Of a DNA stretch of 51,527 nucleotides, positions 1 to 9,645 are shown piece by piece; the first letter of the stretch is position 1, and each line of letters starts with the position of its first letter. The notes beneath the pieces are model-generated. The model saw only the letters and a program-made list of their open reading frames with translations, did not search any database and was not told where the DNA came from. This DNA comes from Conoideocrella luteorostrata. Taxonomy: Eukaryota > Ascomycota > Sordariomycetes > Hypocreales > Clavicipitaceae. Made by a program: the position numbers and the translations under genes. The DNA is taken from NCBI GenBank assembly GCA_032433595.1, contig JASWJB010000316.1, forward strand, positions 1 to 51,527, read 5' to 3'.

Positions 1-515
1 CCCAGCAGCACACAAGACCACATCATGAGAGAGATATATAGGATGGCAAAACATGCTAGGATCTAACGACATTGTCGGGACTGAAACTAAGGCGTTTTTT
101 TTTTTCTTCTTTCGTTTTGCTTTGGAGCCCGCAGGAAGAGGGAATATGAGCATCAGGAGATGGTTATGGAGTTTGGCACGATCGATCTGTTATATACCAC
201 CACATCATTTTTAGAAGTAAAATACTACTGCATCTAGTCAAATGTGGACTCCGTACCGTTCATCACTACTCTGTACACTTTTCCATATTTTCGATTCCGA
301 GGTCCTTTCGAATATTCACTGTACCGTACATTAGAGCGTTGCATCACTAATTAGTCAACATTGAATGCCTGCCTGCACAGCTTCGACCAAAGTAGGACAC
401 ATAGGTGCCACTCTACCAATCACAATCACGCCGTCATCAATTCATACGGTGTGCAACTCAGATCAAGTCATTATCACAAAGTCACAAATACCACGAGGTA
501 GGTATTGGCAATAGT
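1..515. other. gene-free left edge
   Basis: I see no supported gene. It holds one copy of the dispersed TACGGAG/CTCCGTA heptamer (about 249-255) and short homopolymer T runs near 95-105. A 3' end of the weak minus-strand ORF at 516-749 may run into it. Confidence 0.5.
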
Positions 516-749
516 TTAGATTTTTAATTCATTGTTCATTGATCCACAGCTAGAGTCCAGCACGGCCACCGCATCCCAACCACGATATGACAGATAGTAC
601 TGAGCTGCCACAGGAAATTCACCAGTACCCCCCGAAGCATTTACAAATGTGAAATCTGTAACCGTGCCCGAGAAACAAGGATCATCCTCCCATGGTGAAG
701 CAAGCTCCTCCCAGCTCCCATAACATACATGCTTGGTGCGAGTGGCCAT
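516..749 (-). CDS. hypothetical 77-aa protein, family not recognised
   Basis: An uninterrupted minus-strand reading frame runs from ATG (749-747) to a stop at 516, giving 77 residues with a protein-like composition: three Cys (in CYGSW, DPCFSG and SSCGS), several aromatic residues and no low-complexity stretch. The frame stays open further upstream only to a GTG, so the ATG beginning MATRTKHVCYGSW is the most sensible unspliced start. There is no clear signal peptide from this ATG. An upstream exon cannot be excluded, because fungal genes of this kind often have a short spliced first exon. I recognise no domain. It could be a real small gene, the last exon of a longer one, or a chance frame. 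Confidence 0.3.
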   Translation of the reverse strand: MATRTKHVCYGSWEELASPWEDDPCFSGTVTDFTFVNASGGTGEFPVAAQYYLSYRGWDAVAVLDSSCGSMNNELKI

Positions 750-1489
750 AATCAACAAGGAGAACAACAAGTAATTTGTTTGCTCACCCTTCACTCATTG
801 TCGGCCGTGGAGAACGGTGTAGATTTATTTTCTTTTTTTCCGGAAGGGTGGTGGGGGAGTTGCGCAAAGGCCGCCATTTCCTTCTCCCCTGAGAGAGACA
901 AAGCCAAGAATTCAGGAGGAAAAGTCAGCCAGAGCTAAACGTCGAGACAAAACAATAAGAGAGATAAAACAGCCAGGAAACAATGACGACGACATTTGCA
1001 TGATCCGATTCGGTAGAATCAGTAGTCTCAAACAAGCATGAAAAAAAAAAAACCCCCTGGGCGAGATAATCTCGGTGGAGGGAATCATCCGCGATACAAG
1101 TTATCCGGAAAAGACAGGTGCCGACGAACCCCTCTGTTCAAGGAGGTTGCAACACTTGGCCTTTTGGCCCCAACGCAGGGTATAACAGAACAAAGACGCA
1201 CGCAACTAGCTCGTGACATAAGTTTCCATTTCCCTTAGTCGATTAACGGACCACCTTGATCCCTCCTCCGGTTTGCCGTTAAGATAAAAACAAGGACACA
1301 AAAAAACCAACGCATCTGCGCACCGGCGCAATATCACCTGCCTTACTGCCAGCCCTAAAAACACGATCCAGCCGCCCACGCGCACAAAATAGAGGGAGTT
1401 ATATATGCGGGAGCAAGCCGGTCCAAACATCGCAACTCGGTACCAATTTGCCGAAGTGCTCATGATATCGGAGGATGTGAGAAGAAAAT
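750..1489. other. gene-free spacer downstream of the 14-3-3 gene
   Basis: No supported coding region. The part near 1400-1489 probably carries the 3' UTR of the minus-strand 14-3-3 gene. An A-run lies near 1041-1051. Confidence 0.45.
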
Positions 1490-2941
1490 TTAAGTGGTGG
1501 TCTCGGCAGTGGTGGCAGCGGCGGGCTCCTCAGCCTTGGCCTCCTCAGCAGGCTTCTCGGCCGCCTCTCCCTCCTCCTTCTTGGGATCGGCGGAGCCGGC
1601 GCCCTCAGCCTCAGCATTGTCGGATGAGGTCCACAGCGTCAGGTTGTCGCGAAGCAGCTGCATGATCAGAGTGCTGTCGCGGTAGGACTCCTCGGAGAGA
1701 GAGTCAAGCTCGGCGATGGCATCGTCAAAAGCCTGCTTGGCGAGGTGGCAAGCGCGATCGGGTGAGTTCAAGATCTCATAGAAAAAGACAGAGAAGTTGA
1801 GAGCGAGACCCAAGCGGATGGGGTGGGTAGGGGTGAGGTCAGTCTGAGCAACTTCGGTAGCTTTCTAAAGTTGTGCGCTGATGTTAGTATGATAGAGATA
1901 TCGCAAGACATAAAGCAGGCACGCAAAACCTGTGCTCTTGAGAAAGCCAAGCCGTCTGTCGTGCCATGGCTCTGATGCAAGCAAAAGTCACTAACCTTGT
2001 AGGCCTCGTGGGCGTCAGTGGCGGCAGTCGTGCGCTTGTCGCCAGAGGCAAACTCGGCAAGGTATCGGTGGTAGTCGCCCTTCCTAAAAAAGAGTAATTC
2101 GTGGTTAGATATAGGTTCATGGATGCCGTGACGAAATTTGCCGCCTGAGGAGAAAATAGGCTACCTACATCTTGTGGTAGAAGACCTTGGACTCGCCAGA
2201 GGCAGCGTTGGGGATAAGATGCTTGTCCAGGACGTCGAGGACATCCTCGCAAACCTTCTCCAGCTCGAGTTCGATCTTGCTACGGTACTCGTTGATAGTG
2301 GCAACATGCTTGTCGGAGCCCTTGGACGTCTCCTTCTGCTCAATGGAGGAAATGATGCGCCAGGAGGCTCGGCGGGTACCAACGACGTTCTTGTAGGCAA
2401 CGCTGAGGAGGTTACGCTCGTCAACAGTGAGCTCGCCACCGATCTGAGCGACCTCCTTCATGTAGGTGACCATCTCATCGTAGCGCTCGGCCTGCTCGCA
2501 GAGGCGGGCCAGGAAGGTCTTGCTGTAATGCCCATGAAGGCAAAGTCAGTTGCTTTCCTGAGAAGCCGCGTGGTAGGTCCGGGTGGAACTTGATAGGAGT
2601 CCCTGGACATATTTGAGGAAGACAAACCTTTCACGCTACAGAGAAAAGTCTTGTTAGCATCGTTTGCCTCATAAATTAGAACAGAGTAGAAAGCGCTGAA
2701 AATGAGGGTAGGTAGGGAAAAGGGTGTGGTTCACGTCCGACAGCAGCCAAGGTTGCAAGTCCTTGCTACATGAGCACATGAGCATCGTAGCAAGACCCAG
2801 ATATAGTCAGAGATTTGCGCACCAGCCATTGCCGTGGCGTTGAGGCAATAGGCGGCATCAGACGCAACAGCGGTGGGAGTCGGATCAGAGGGAAAGGAGG
2901 GGGTAGCAGCGGGTTGGAGAAGGACCTACATCAGTGGTCAT
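1490..2941 (-). CDS. 14-3-3 family phosphoserine/threonine-binding protein (278 aa)
   Basis: Dimeric cytosolic adaptor that binds phosphorylated client proteins. Five exons join in frame: 2930-2941, 2628-2635, 2169-2522, 1996-2083, 1490-1864, total 837 nt. The product begins [20 protein letters not shown] and contains the family signatures [20 protein letters not shown] and [14 protein letters not shown] and, near the C-terminus, [20 protein letters not shown]. It ends in a variable A/E/P-rich tail, as is usual for fungal Bmh/ArtA proteins. The second exon is only 8 nt (CGTGAAAG), flanked by CTGTAG and GTTTGT. Skipping it would throw exon 3 out of frame, so it is needed to give the conserved RESKTF N-terminus. 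The start lies in exon 1, which codes for just MTTD. Introns are 294, 105, 85 and 131 nt. Family identity is certain; exon 1/2 boundaries rest on splice consensus and frame. Confidence 0.95.
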
Positions 2942-5132
2942 TTTGTGGATGAAGAGTTGGTGAGTAATAGAGTGTCGAGAACGTTGCGTAGACGGGTTAG
3001 AAAAAGGATGATGCGAGAGAAAGGTGAGAGAAACGGGTTCGGGAGGGTCTGTAGATAAGGCGTTAAAGGGACGAGATGAGGGGGTGGGTGTTTATATTTT
3101 GATTGTGGATGCACGAGGATCTGGTAGGTTTTCGGCTGCTAGGCGCTCTGGCACTCTGGGCTGTCTTGCTCCTTGGGTCTTTATTATTAGGGTCTTGGGG
3201 TGTTAGAAGGACCACAAGTCTACGCTACTTACGTGCCTACTCAACAAGCAAGAACGTAAGTACTCCGTACCCAGGTGCTCTCCAACCGCCACGCCACCGT
3301 GCTCCATATGGACCATGTACTCTGTACTCGTGCGAAGGACCAAGGCAGAGAGAGAGGCTGCGTGGCCCGACTCAAAACCTGCCGGTGGGCTCCTTGAAGA
3401 CCTAGGTAGTCAGTTATCGACGAACCAGAGACCGCCATTTGACGTGAAGTGCGAGAGGGAAACACATAGATGGCTTAGGCCACAGTACGGAGTACACTAT
3501 TCGCTTCTCGCATCGCGATAGATTTGCATCGCTCGTGAAGAATGTGTATATTTCAATACAAAGCACGGCCACGAGTGCAGAGGGCCACGCCGCTGCCGCA
3601 TGAGGACGGTTTTTGAATGGCTGCTGCACATCTTCATGTCTTCATGTCTGTATGTTATGTCCGCTTGGTGCATACTTCAGCATCGTCGCGGAAAGTCAGT
3701 GCGTCCTTGTGAGCACCTCTATTTTCTCTCTTCTCTGAGCTTCCACCACCAAAAAGATGGGACACCAGGACCAACCAGCTCCTTCTGACCCGCCCTGAGG
3801 TGAAAAGCTTAGCGTGGCAGCTGAGCACTTTCGTTGCGGGGAGGGGAACCCGCACACCGTGGCTTCGCAGGGACTGGTGAAGAGCGTGTGTCCTTGTTTA
3901 TCATTGAAACATGTCCCTTGTCACGCAGTTGCTAACTGTGTAACTTCTGAAATCCAAGGCTGCGACAGCACTGGAACTGGAACTGTGACAACTGGGCCTG
4001 GGCACACTAGGCTGCCTGCACTCACCAGCCAAGTCGTCATTCGGAGGCTGAGCCACGCGATGGGGATGAGGCCGTTGTCACCTACCATTCACTATCCACC
4101 TTCAAGTTTCCCGAAGGCGGCATGTGGCCCTTACATATGCATAGCCAAGTATTGTACTCTGTACGGAGTACTCCGTACGGATTAGATGGAAATGAGTCAC
4201 AGCCCAATACTCGTACTAGCATCAGGGCGAGGGAAATTGCCCTTTTACGTCGCTCCATGCTAACTAGTGGTATTAAATGAGAGCGATAAGTTTTGGCAAA
4301 TGATGTCACAGCTTCACTCCAGGCGGCCCGGAAGAAGCTCAAGATCACGCAGGTCAGCGCTACTCTCTGGGTACGTACGGAGTACAGTATGTGGCATAAA
4401 ATTTTGACATAACCTATTAGCGTAGAAGATACCTAAATGCTAGCAAAAACTTTATGCCTCCCCTCTGCAGTGATCGTTAGCATAGTCAGGTTCAACAGCA
4501 AATGCAGGCTAGGAGTGTTCTTACTGGTCGACGACAAGATGAGACTCACTAAGAGGCATAAAATGAAGTACCGCGGGGCAGGGATCTTCTTTAACTAGCG
4601 GGGAATAAGGATACGCAGCCGAGAAGACCAAGGCACTTCTCCTTGATGAGCCGTGCTTAGCACGCGCCCATGATTAGCTTTTAATTTGATGTTGAAGAGA
4701 AAGGTCCAGTTCAATGATGAAGCCATCGTGGCATGATAGGAATGGGGCACAGTATCCTGCAGAGTGAGCCATGCCGACTACGACCAAAACATCTTTCAGG
4801 GCCAAGAATAACGACTGAAGCACCAGTACGGAATATATTAGCTAGTTCAATTAAAAATGGCAGCCGCTTAAGGCAAAGACGTTTGGTGATTTACCAGTGA
4901 GAGGGTCGGAGACAGTCGTTTTATATTTGTGCCTCAACATGTCCGCGAATAATAACAAGCAACCTCATAGTCAGACACAGGAGTTTGTCATGCGGAGGCC
5001 AGAGGTCGCGGCATCTTCGGGTACCTCACGGCATTGGCAATAATGCGAAAATGATTAAAACAGGTTTTGGATTCCAACCACGTTTTTAAATGCAGGCTGC
5101 AAAGTGTTAGAGGGTTTGGCTCTGTTTAGAAC

Positions 5133-5174
5133 TTTTTTTTTTTTTTAGCTTTGCTTTTTAAAAAAAAAAAAAAA
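5133..5174. repeat. T14...A15 foldback
   Basis: A run of 14 T (5133-5146), then AGCTTTGCTTTTT, then 15 A (5160-5174). The two homopolymers are complementary and could fold into a 14-bp A/T stem around a 13-nt loop. Homopolymer lengths are prone to sequencing error. Confidence 0.6.
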
Positions 5175-5297
5175 GTTATTTTAGATGCCTTTATTCCGTA
5201 CGAGCATCTTGCATTTGCAGGTCCCCTCATTTTTGGCCAGCCCGTCTGCGTCACACTGGGCCTGCCCGCCCCATAACTAGCAAGCCATTCACGCGTC

Positions 5298-5372
5298 TGA
5301 CAAATTAATCGAGACGTCGGGGCCTACCCCACGCACTCTGCCTCTGCCCTCGATGTCTCGATTAATTTGTCA
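5298..5372. repeat. 18-bp perfect inverted repeat
   Basis: TGACAAATTAATCGAGAC at 5298-5315 is exactly the reverse complement of GTCTCGATTAATTTGTCA at 5355-5372. After one inner mismatch three more bases pair (TCG with CGA), leaving a loop of about 31 nt. It could be a hairpin, the ends of a very small defunct element, or an operator. No gene overlaps it. Confidence 0.8.
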
Positions 5373-6320
5373 ACGCCTTGGCCGTTGTCCACCACTAACT
5401 GATCCACCCGCATTCAAAAGCTGGTATCCACATGGTCCAGCCAGCCAGATTGCCAGCTGCCAGACCAGGTGGCAGGACATCATCGACATGGCACGCGGCT
5501 CTATCAATGGCTCATGCCGTTGGCGCTGTCCATGTCCCCGGACATTCCAGTCGACCTGTCAATCATCTGCTGCGCTGGCAAGCTGCCCAACGCACCTTGA
5601 TATCTGCTCATGAGTTTGCAGCCAACCGTGGCCCGTGACAGCAAACTCCACACTTGCCAAATCTCCAGTATCAGGTCCCTGGGCATAGCCTCCTGGTAGT
5701 TACACGTTCTTTATTCTGATTTGTGGTGATTCGTTCTATCACAAAGAGCCACCACGCGACAGTACGGAGTGCTCTTCTGGTAGTTGAAGTGCCAGCGAAG
5801 TCGCCAAGGGCGTAACGCCCAGTCTGTCGATACGTGGCTAAAGTGATGCGTTTATTACAATAGTATTACGTACTAATTATATTCATATACGGAGCATAAT
5901 AGCAGTCGGTTGGGCGAGAAGACAGACGAAGAGCGAGCGGATACTCCGTAGCTATGGTTCCTATACTGGTTCCAAGTTGGCGCGGGAGGGTTTGGCAAAC
6001 CCATCACGTCTATACACTAGAGCTGATGCATCCTTGGCAAGCTCTCACTGTCTGACCAAGACGTGGAAGCTTCTACATGGAAGAGGCAAGAAATTGTTGT
6101 CAACAAAGTGCCGTCACAATTGGTAGAGGCGGTTTTACTCTACACCGAATGCTTCCTCTCACGAGCATCTGGTACGTATATTTGGACAAGCTCCGTTATA
6201 GGGTTAGTCGACAGGGTATCTAGATAGGGGCTTCCAGAGGACAATACAGGAAAAGACCACAGCGTTCTGACAGGTGAAGCATTCATCTCACCCAAACCCA
6301 ACTCCAGGACACCGGCATCA

Positions 6321-7568
6321 TTATAACTCATCCCCCAATTCTGTCCGCTCGGACCATCCCCGTCCCCAGTTCGCCGGATCCCCTCCCGGCACGCATAGTC
6401 CTACCCTCCAGAAGTAGTCTCGATGCGCAAATAATAGCTCCCAAAGCTTGAGCCGAGTAGGCAAAGTTTCAGTACCAATAAATTCCTCTGTCGATGCTGA
6501 CAGGGAAGTGAAGTGCAACAACCGACGTACATCCTCAAGTAAAGAGGTTTCTGCCCCTGTGCTACACTCTAAATCTTGGTCTCCAACACATGTCCGTACA
6601 TCCTCCTCCGATGGTTGGAGCTCTCGCTTCGCAATATATACCTCTCCACTGTGAGGTCTATATCCCCATTCTTCCAGGGGTAGCAGAGGGACGGGGTCGT
6701 CGTTGTGTGTTACTCGGCGGTACTTTCTGTGTTCCAGGTTGGACGTTCCATCTAGGGTAAATGCCTTGTCAACGTAGCGCGCGAGCTGGTAATTACCTAC
6801 GCGGGGTTCACCAAATGTCGTGACGACCAAGTCATGCCAGCCAAGGGAAAGCTTGAGTTCCAGAGCCGCAAGACATGCGACAGCACCTCCGAGACTATGT
6901 CCCACCAATTGTATCTGGTAGGAAGGGTAGTTTTTCTTGATAGCCCTCAACTCCGGCACAACGACCTTTCTGGCTAGTTGCCATGATTGCAGGAAGCCCA
7001 TGTGGACAGTGCAGTTGTCGCATTTCCGACCATCTTGCTTTTCCAACGAGTCCTCGTGGTCGTCATCATCGCCATCATCTGGAGCCGGATACGGCACATA
7101 TTTTTGCGGCACAGTACTCAAGTCGGCAATTGTATTGGCGATGCTGTACGTGCCCCTGAACGCAACAATAATAGTTCCTCTGCTATCTTCATGGCCGTTC
7201 CGTTTATCAACACTTTCATTGCCGTGGTCCAGAGCAATATATCCACAGCTATCGCCCATCAGGAAGCCCGTGCTCCATGTGGTTTCCAAAGACAGCTCGG
7301 GAAACTCTTTGCATCGCGATAGGCATTCAAAGGGTTTGCGTATGCCTGTGTTACCAATACAGTAGGAGATATCGACTAGTCTCGATAGGCGCTCGAGGTC
7401 GGCGAACAGCGCCGTCGAGATGCCACTCGCAGATTCTAGAATTCTCCCACTACCTTTATTAGGTGACTGCACGGACAGTGGACTGCTTGCAATGTTATTG
7501 TATGCGTGCACCGATTGGCATAATGGCAAGGCGTGAGTGAAAATGCTGCTGAGTGATGATAGCCTCAT
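6321..7568 (-). CDS. secreted class 3 lipase (fungal lipase-like, 415 aa)
   Basis: Alpha/beta-hydrolase of the Rhizomucor-type lipase 3 family, expected to cleave triacylglycerol or related esters. Single exon; first ATG at 7568-7566. Residues 1-22 look like a signal peptide (MRLSSLSSIFTHALPL). Family landmarks are VAFRGT (residues 136-140, oxyanion region), the nucleophile elbow LVGHSLGGA with Ser225, FGEPRVGN, HNDDPVPLLP supplying Asp291, and a late HRDYF...GLC segment with His382 as the likely third triad member, matching the H-x-x-YF...GLC ending of Rhizomucor lipase. Many Cys suggest disulphides and export. An acidic stretch (DDGDDDDHED, residues 164-173) is inserted before the nucleophile domain and is not part of the usual fold. 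It stands alone, with no cluster partner. Substrate cannot be told from sequence. Confidence 0.88.
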   Translation of the reverse strand: MRLSSLSSIFTHALPLCQSVHAYNNIASSPLSVQSPNKGSGRILESASGISTALFADLERLSRLVDISYCIGNTGIRKPFECLSRCKEFPELSLETTWSTGFLMGDSCGYIALDHGNESVDKRNGHEDSRGTIIVAFRGTYSIANTIADLSTVPQKYVPYPAPDDGDDDDHEDSLEKQDGRKCDNCTVHMGFLQSWQLARKVVVPELRAIKKNYPSYQIQLVGHSLGGAVACLAALELKLSLGWHDLVVTTFGEPRVGNYQLARYVDKAFTLDGTSNLEHRKYRRVTHNDDPVPLLPLEEWGYRPHSGEVYIAKRELQPSEEDVRTCVGDQDLECSTGAETSLLEDVRRLLHFTSLSASTEEFIGTETLPTRLKLWELLFAHRDYFWRVGLCVPGGDPANWGRGWSERTELGDEL

Positions 7569-8725
7569 TATGGTCGCTGAGCAGCCATGTGCAAATCCAA
7601 CAAATAGGTAATAATATTATTACATGGATCGCTGAAGTGATGTCCAACAAAGGGTCCAAGAAGTTAGAATCTGATTTTTCGTTAAACTGGAAAAGTGCCT
7701 CCTCCGTAGGGTTTGTTGCCTCCTAGGGGATGTGCCGTTTTATGGAATTGCGGTCATCTGTCGAGACGTCCAGGCGCAGGTGGGTTGCTGGCCAGCTATG
7801 CACTTGAATTTGAAGAGGGCTGCAATGGCCAATTCACGTCTCAAGCGCAGTGCATGGCAAAAGCAACGCGCGTTCAAAAGTCTCGCGCCTGATTGATGTT
7901 TTGGTTTCGTGTGTGAAGAGGTCATTGGAGAAATGACCAGAATCGATGACCTAAGAGATCCAGGCTAGATCAAAGACAAGGGGCCGAGGTGGTCTCGTGA
8001 CTCTTTCACCAACCACGTTCACACGGCGTATGCCGGTCGTCCCATGCACGCATAATACAGATGAGCGGGGGGTAATTAGTGGCAGAGACATATTGGGAGT
8101 TGATAACATTGTTTGCTTCGTAGCAATAAACATCCATCCCGGCAACTGTGTCCAGAGAATCTGAAAATGTCGATCGCCCTATGTATGATGCATGGTCTCG
8201 AGCTTCGGAGTAGTAAAGTTATGGTCCTGAATCGCGCAGATAAGCCGCGCAGCGATAGGTCTGGATTGTCATTGTTCTAAATGGCGTGTACTCTTCATAC
8301 GGGATGAATCAATCACAATCATCCACTTACAGGTTCGGTCTCGGGCTGCATCTCAGCAGTTTGCTCTTCCCTGCAGTAGGAGTGTCCACGTTGACAAGTG
8401 TAGAGGGGCTAGTCCCGACTTCAGGCTCCTACGACGACACTGACCACATTAGGGTTGAAGTACAGGGTGTTAGCAGAAACAGCTGGAGACGCTAGTATAA
8501 GTTTCGTCCGTTCGTACTTTCTCGGTATTTGAAGTTACCCAAAGGGCGATCCAAATCTCAATTAACAGAGAACATACTTGTGCTTTACTTATGTAAACTT
8601 CAATTGGAGAAAAAGTGGCACGAAAACTACAATTGGTACTTAACGACAAATAAGTCAAGTGCAGCAACCTCAAGTTTATTTTTAGCCCCTGTCTATAACA
8701 ACAATGTCATGAGATCATACACTCT
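7569..8725. other. gene-free spacer, possible relics
   Basis: No complete gene. One TACGGAG-type heptamer at 7702-7708 lies about 130 bp upstream of the lipase ATG. On the minus strand, two adjacent short open frames in different registers (around 8330-8500) have protein-like composition, but with stops between them and no recognisable family, so at most they are decayed coding sequence. Confidence 0.35.
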
Positions 8726-8869
8726 TTATAAGGCTGCATGCTTTTCCATGCCGTCAAGCGGCATCCACTCCCCATTCCTCAAAGGGTATTGTGTTCCAGT
8801 GGGGAGTGCTTCACACAGAAAGTAATATGTACCACTTGTAAACCGAGCACCAAACCCAATATCAAGCAT
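8726..8869 (-). CDS. possible 47-aa small ORF
   Basis: Minus-strand ATG (8869-8867) to TAA (8728-8726) gives 47 residues beginning MLDIGFGARFTSGTYYFLCE and ending in a W/P/G-rich part (NGEWMPLDGM). The composition is protein-like (Tyr-Tyr-Phe, Trp, Cys, little bias), unlike the surrounding frames. An in-frame TAA sits directly before the ATG and no acceptor falls between them, so it would be an intact tiny gene or a fragment of an older one. It lies 118 bp downstream of the secreted-protein gene on the same strand. No family recognised. Confidence 0.25.
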   Translation of the reverse strand: MLDIGFGARFTSGTYYFLCEALPTGTQYPLRNGEWMPLDGMEKHAAL

Positions 8870-8987
8870 TTAATTTCCAACTGCTAAACGAACGATGATC
8901 TGCAATGCAGCAACGTGACAAGTCGAATGAGTGTGATTGAGTGTAGGCTGTCCAACATGCCCCATTTTCCATCAAGCGAGGCTAAAT

Positions 8988-9645
8988 TTAGTTGAAGATG
9001 TCGTAAGACCAAGCAACACCACGTTTGCGGTGCTTTCTAACCACACTGGATCGCTTCACGGCCTTGAGGTTCGAGAAAACACCGTTGAAGCTTGTGGGTG
9101 TGGCCTTGCATTGCCCCGAGACGCAGGAGACAGTGATGGGGACGGTTCCAGAGACTTCATACTCGGCTTGGCTGCTATATGTCAGATGTGTTTCTATCAC
9201 TCTTTCGCTAAGGGGAAACATCGTGGATGTGATGTGTGCGAGTTCAGTAGAATCGTCAATGAACGTACCCATTAGAACCAGGACAAACGCTCTGAATCAC
9301 AGCCAGCTTCTGCTGCTCACTGCTCCAGGAAAAGGTGACAGCTTTGTTGTTGCAGGCGAATCTGGGTATACCATTCGCCGACTTCTCAGGCGTAGACCCT
9401 TCGTCATACTTGCAAGCCGTGGTGCTATTTGTAGCAGGGTTGATGAACGTAAACTTGTAGGCCGACAAGGTAGTTCCATTGTTGTTGGTTTGGCCCTCGA
9501 AGTTGCTAACGCGATACTCGTTGGGAAAGGCACAGGCAGTAGGGTTCTCCTTGGCCCTGGCCATAAGCGCTGGAGGAGGAGTGTAGGCAAGAGAGGAGGC
9601 CAAGGCGACTGGCAGGGCGGCCAGGAATATCAAACTGAACTTCAT
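8988..9645 (-). CDS. small secreted cysteine-rich protein (187 aa)
   Basis: Two exons, 9269-9645 and 8988-9174, joined across a 94-nt intron (donor GTACGT, acceptor ATATAG) give 187 residues. The N-terminus is a clear signal peptide, MKFSLIFLAALPVALASS. The mature part has six Cys, in CAFP, ACKY, FACNN, VCPG, SCVS and QCKA, enough for three disulphides. It has a beta-rich look (ACAFPNEYRVSNFEG, YKFTFINPATNSTTACKYDE, AEYEVSGTVPITVSC) resembling small beta-sandwich fungal secreted proteins. It ends with a very basic segment (VKRSSVVRKHRKRG) before WSYDIFN. I cannot name the family; an AA1-like/AltA1-like fold is a guess. It lies in a gene-poor stretch, which fits an accessory or effector-like role, but that is inference. 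Confidence 0.8.

Larger units (their letters stand above)
2942..6320. other. 3.4-kb gene-free region
   Basis: Contains the upstream region of the 14-3-3 gene (to about 3.3 kb) and then DNA with no supportable gene on either strand; the short open frames here look like chance. It holds eight copies of the TACGGAG/CTCCGTA heptamer (near 3263, 3486, 4162, 4171, 4376, 5763, 5888 and 5944), a T14/A15 foldback at 5133-5174 and an 18-bp inverted repeat at 5298-5372. Confidence 0.6.

Noticed and set aside
2138..2593. 151-codon plus-strand frame across the 14-3-3 gene
   Set aside because: Antisense shadow of exon 3; the minus-strand 14-3-3 reading is unambiguous.
8330..8500. Two minus-strand protein-like fragments in different frames
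   Set aside because: Stops interrupt both, no start, no family; I cannot separate a pseudogene from chance, so no pseudogene was called.
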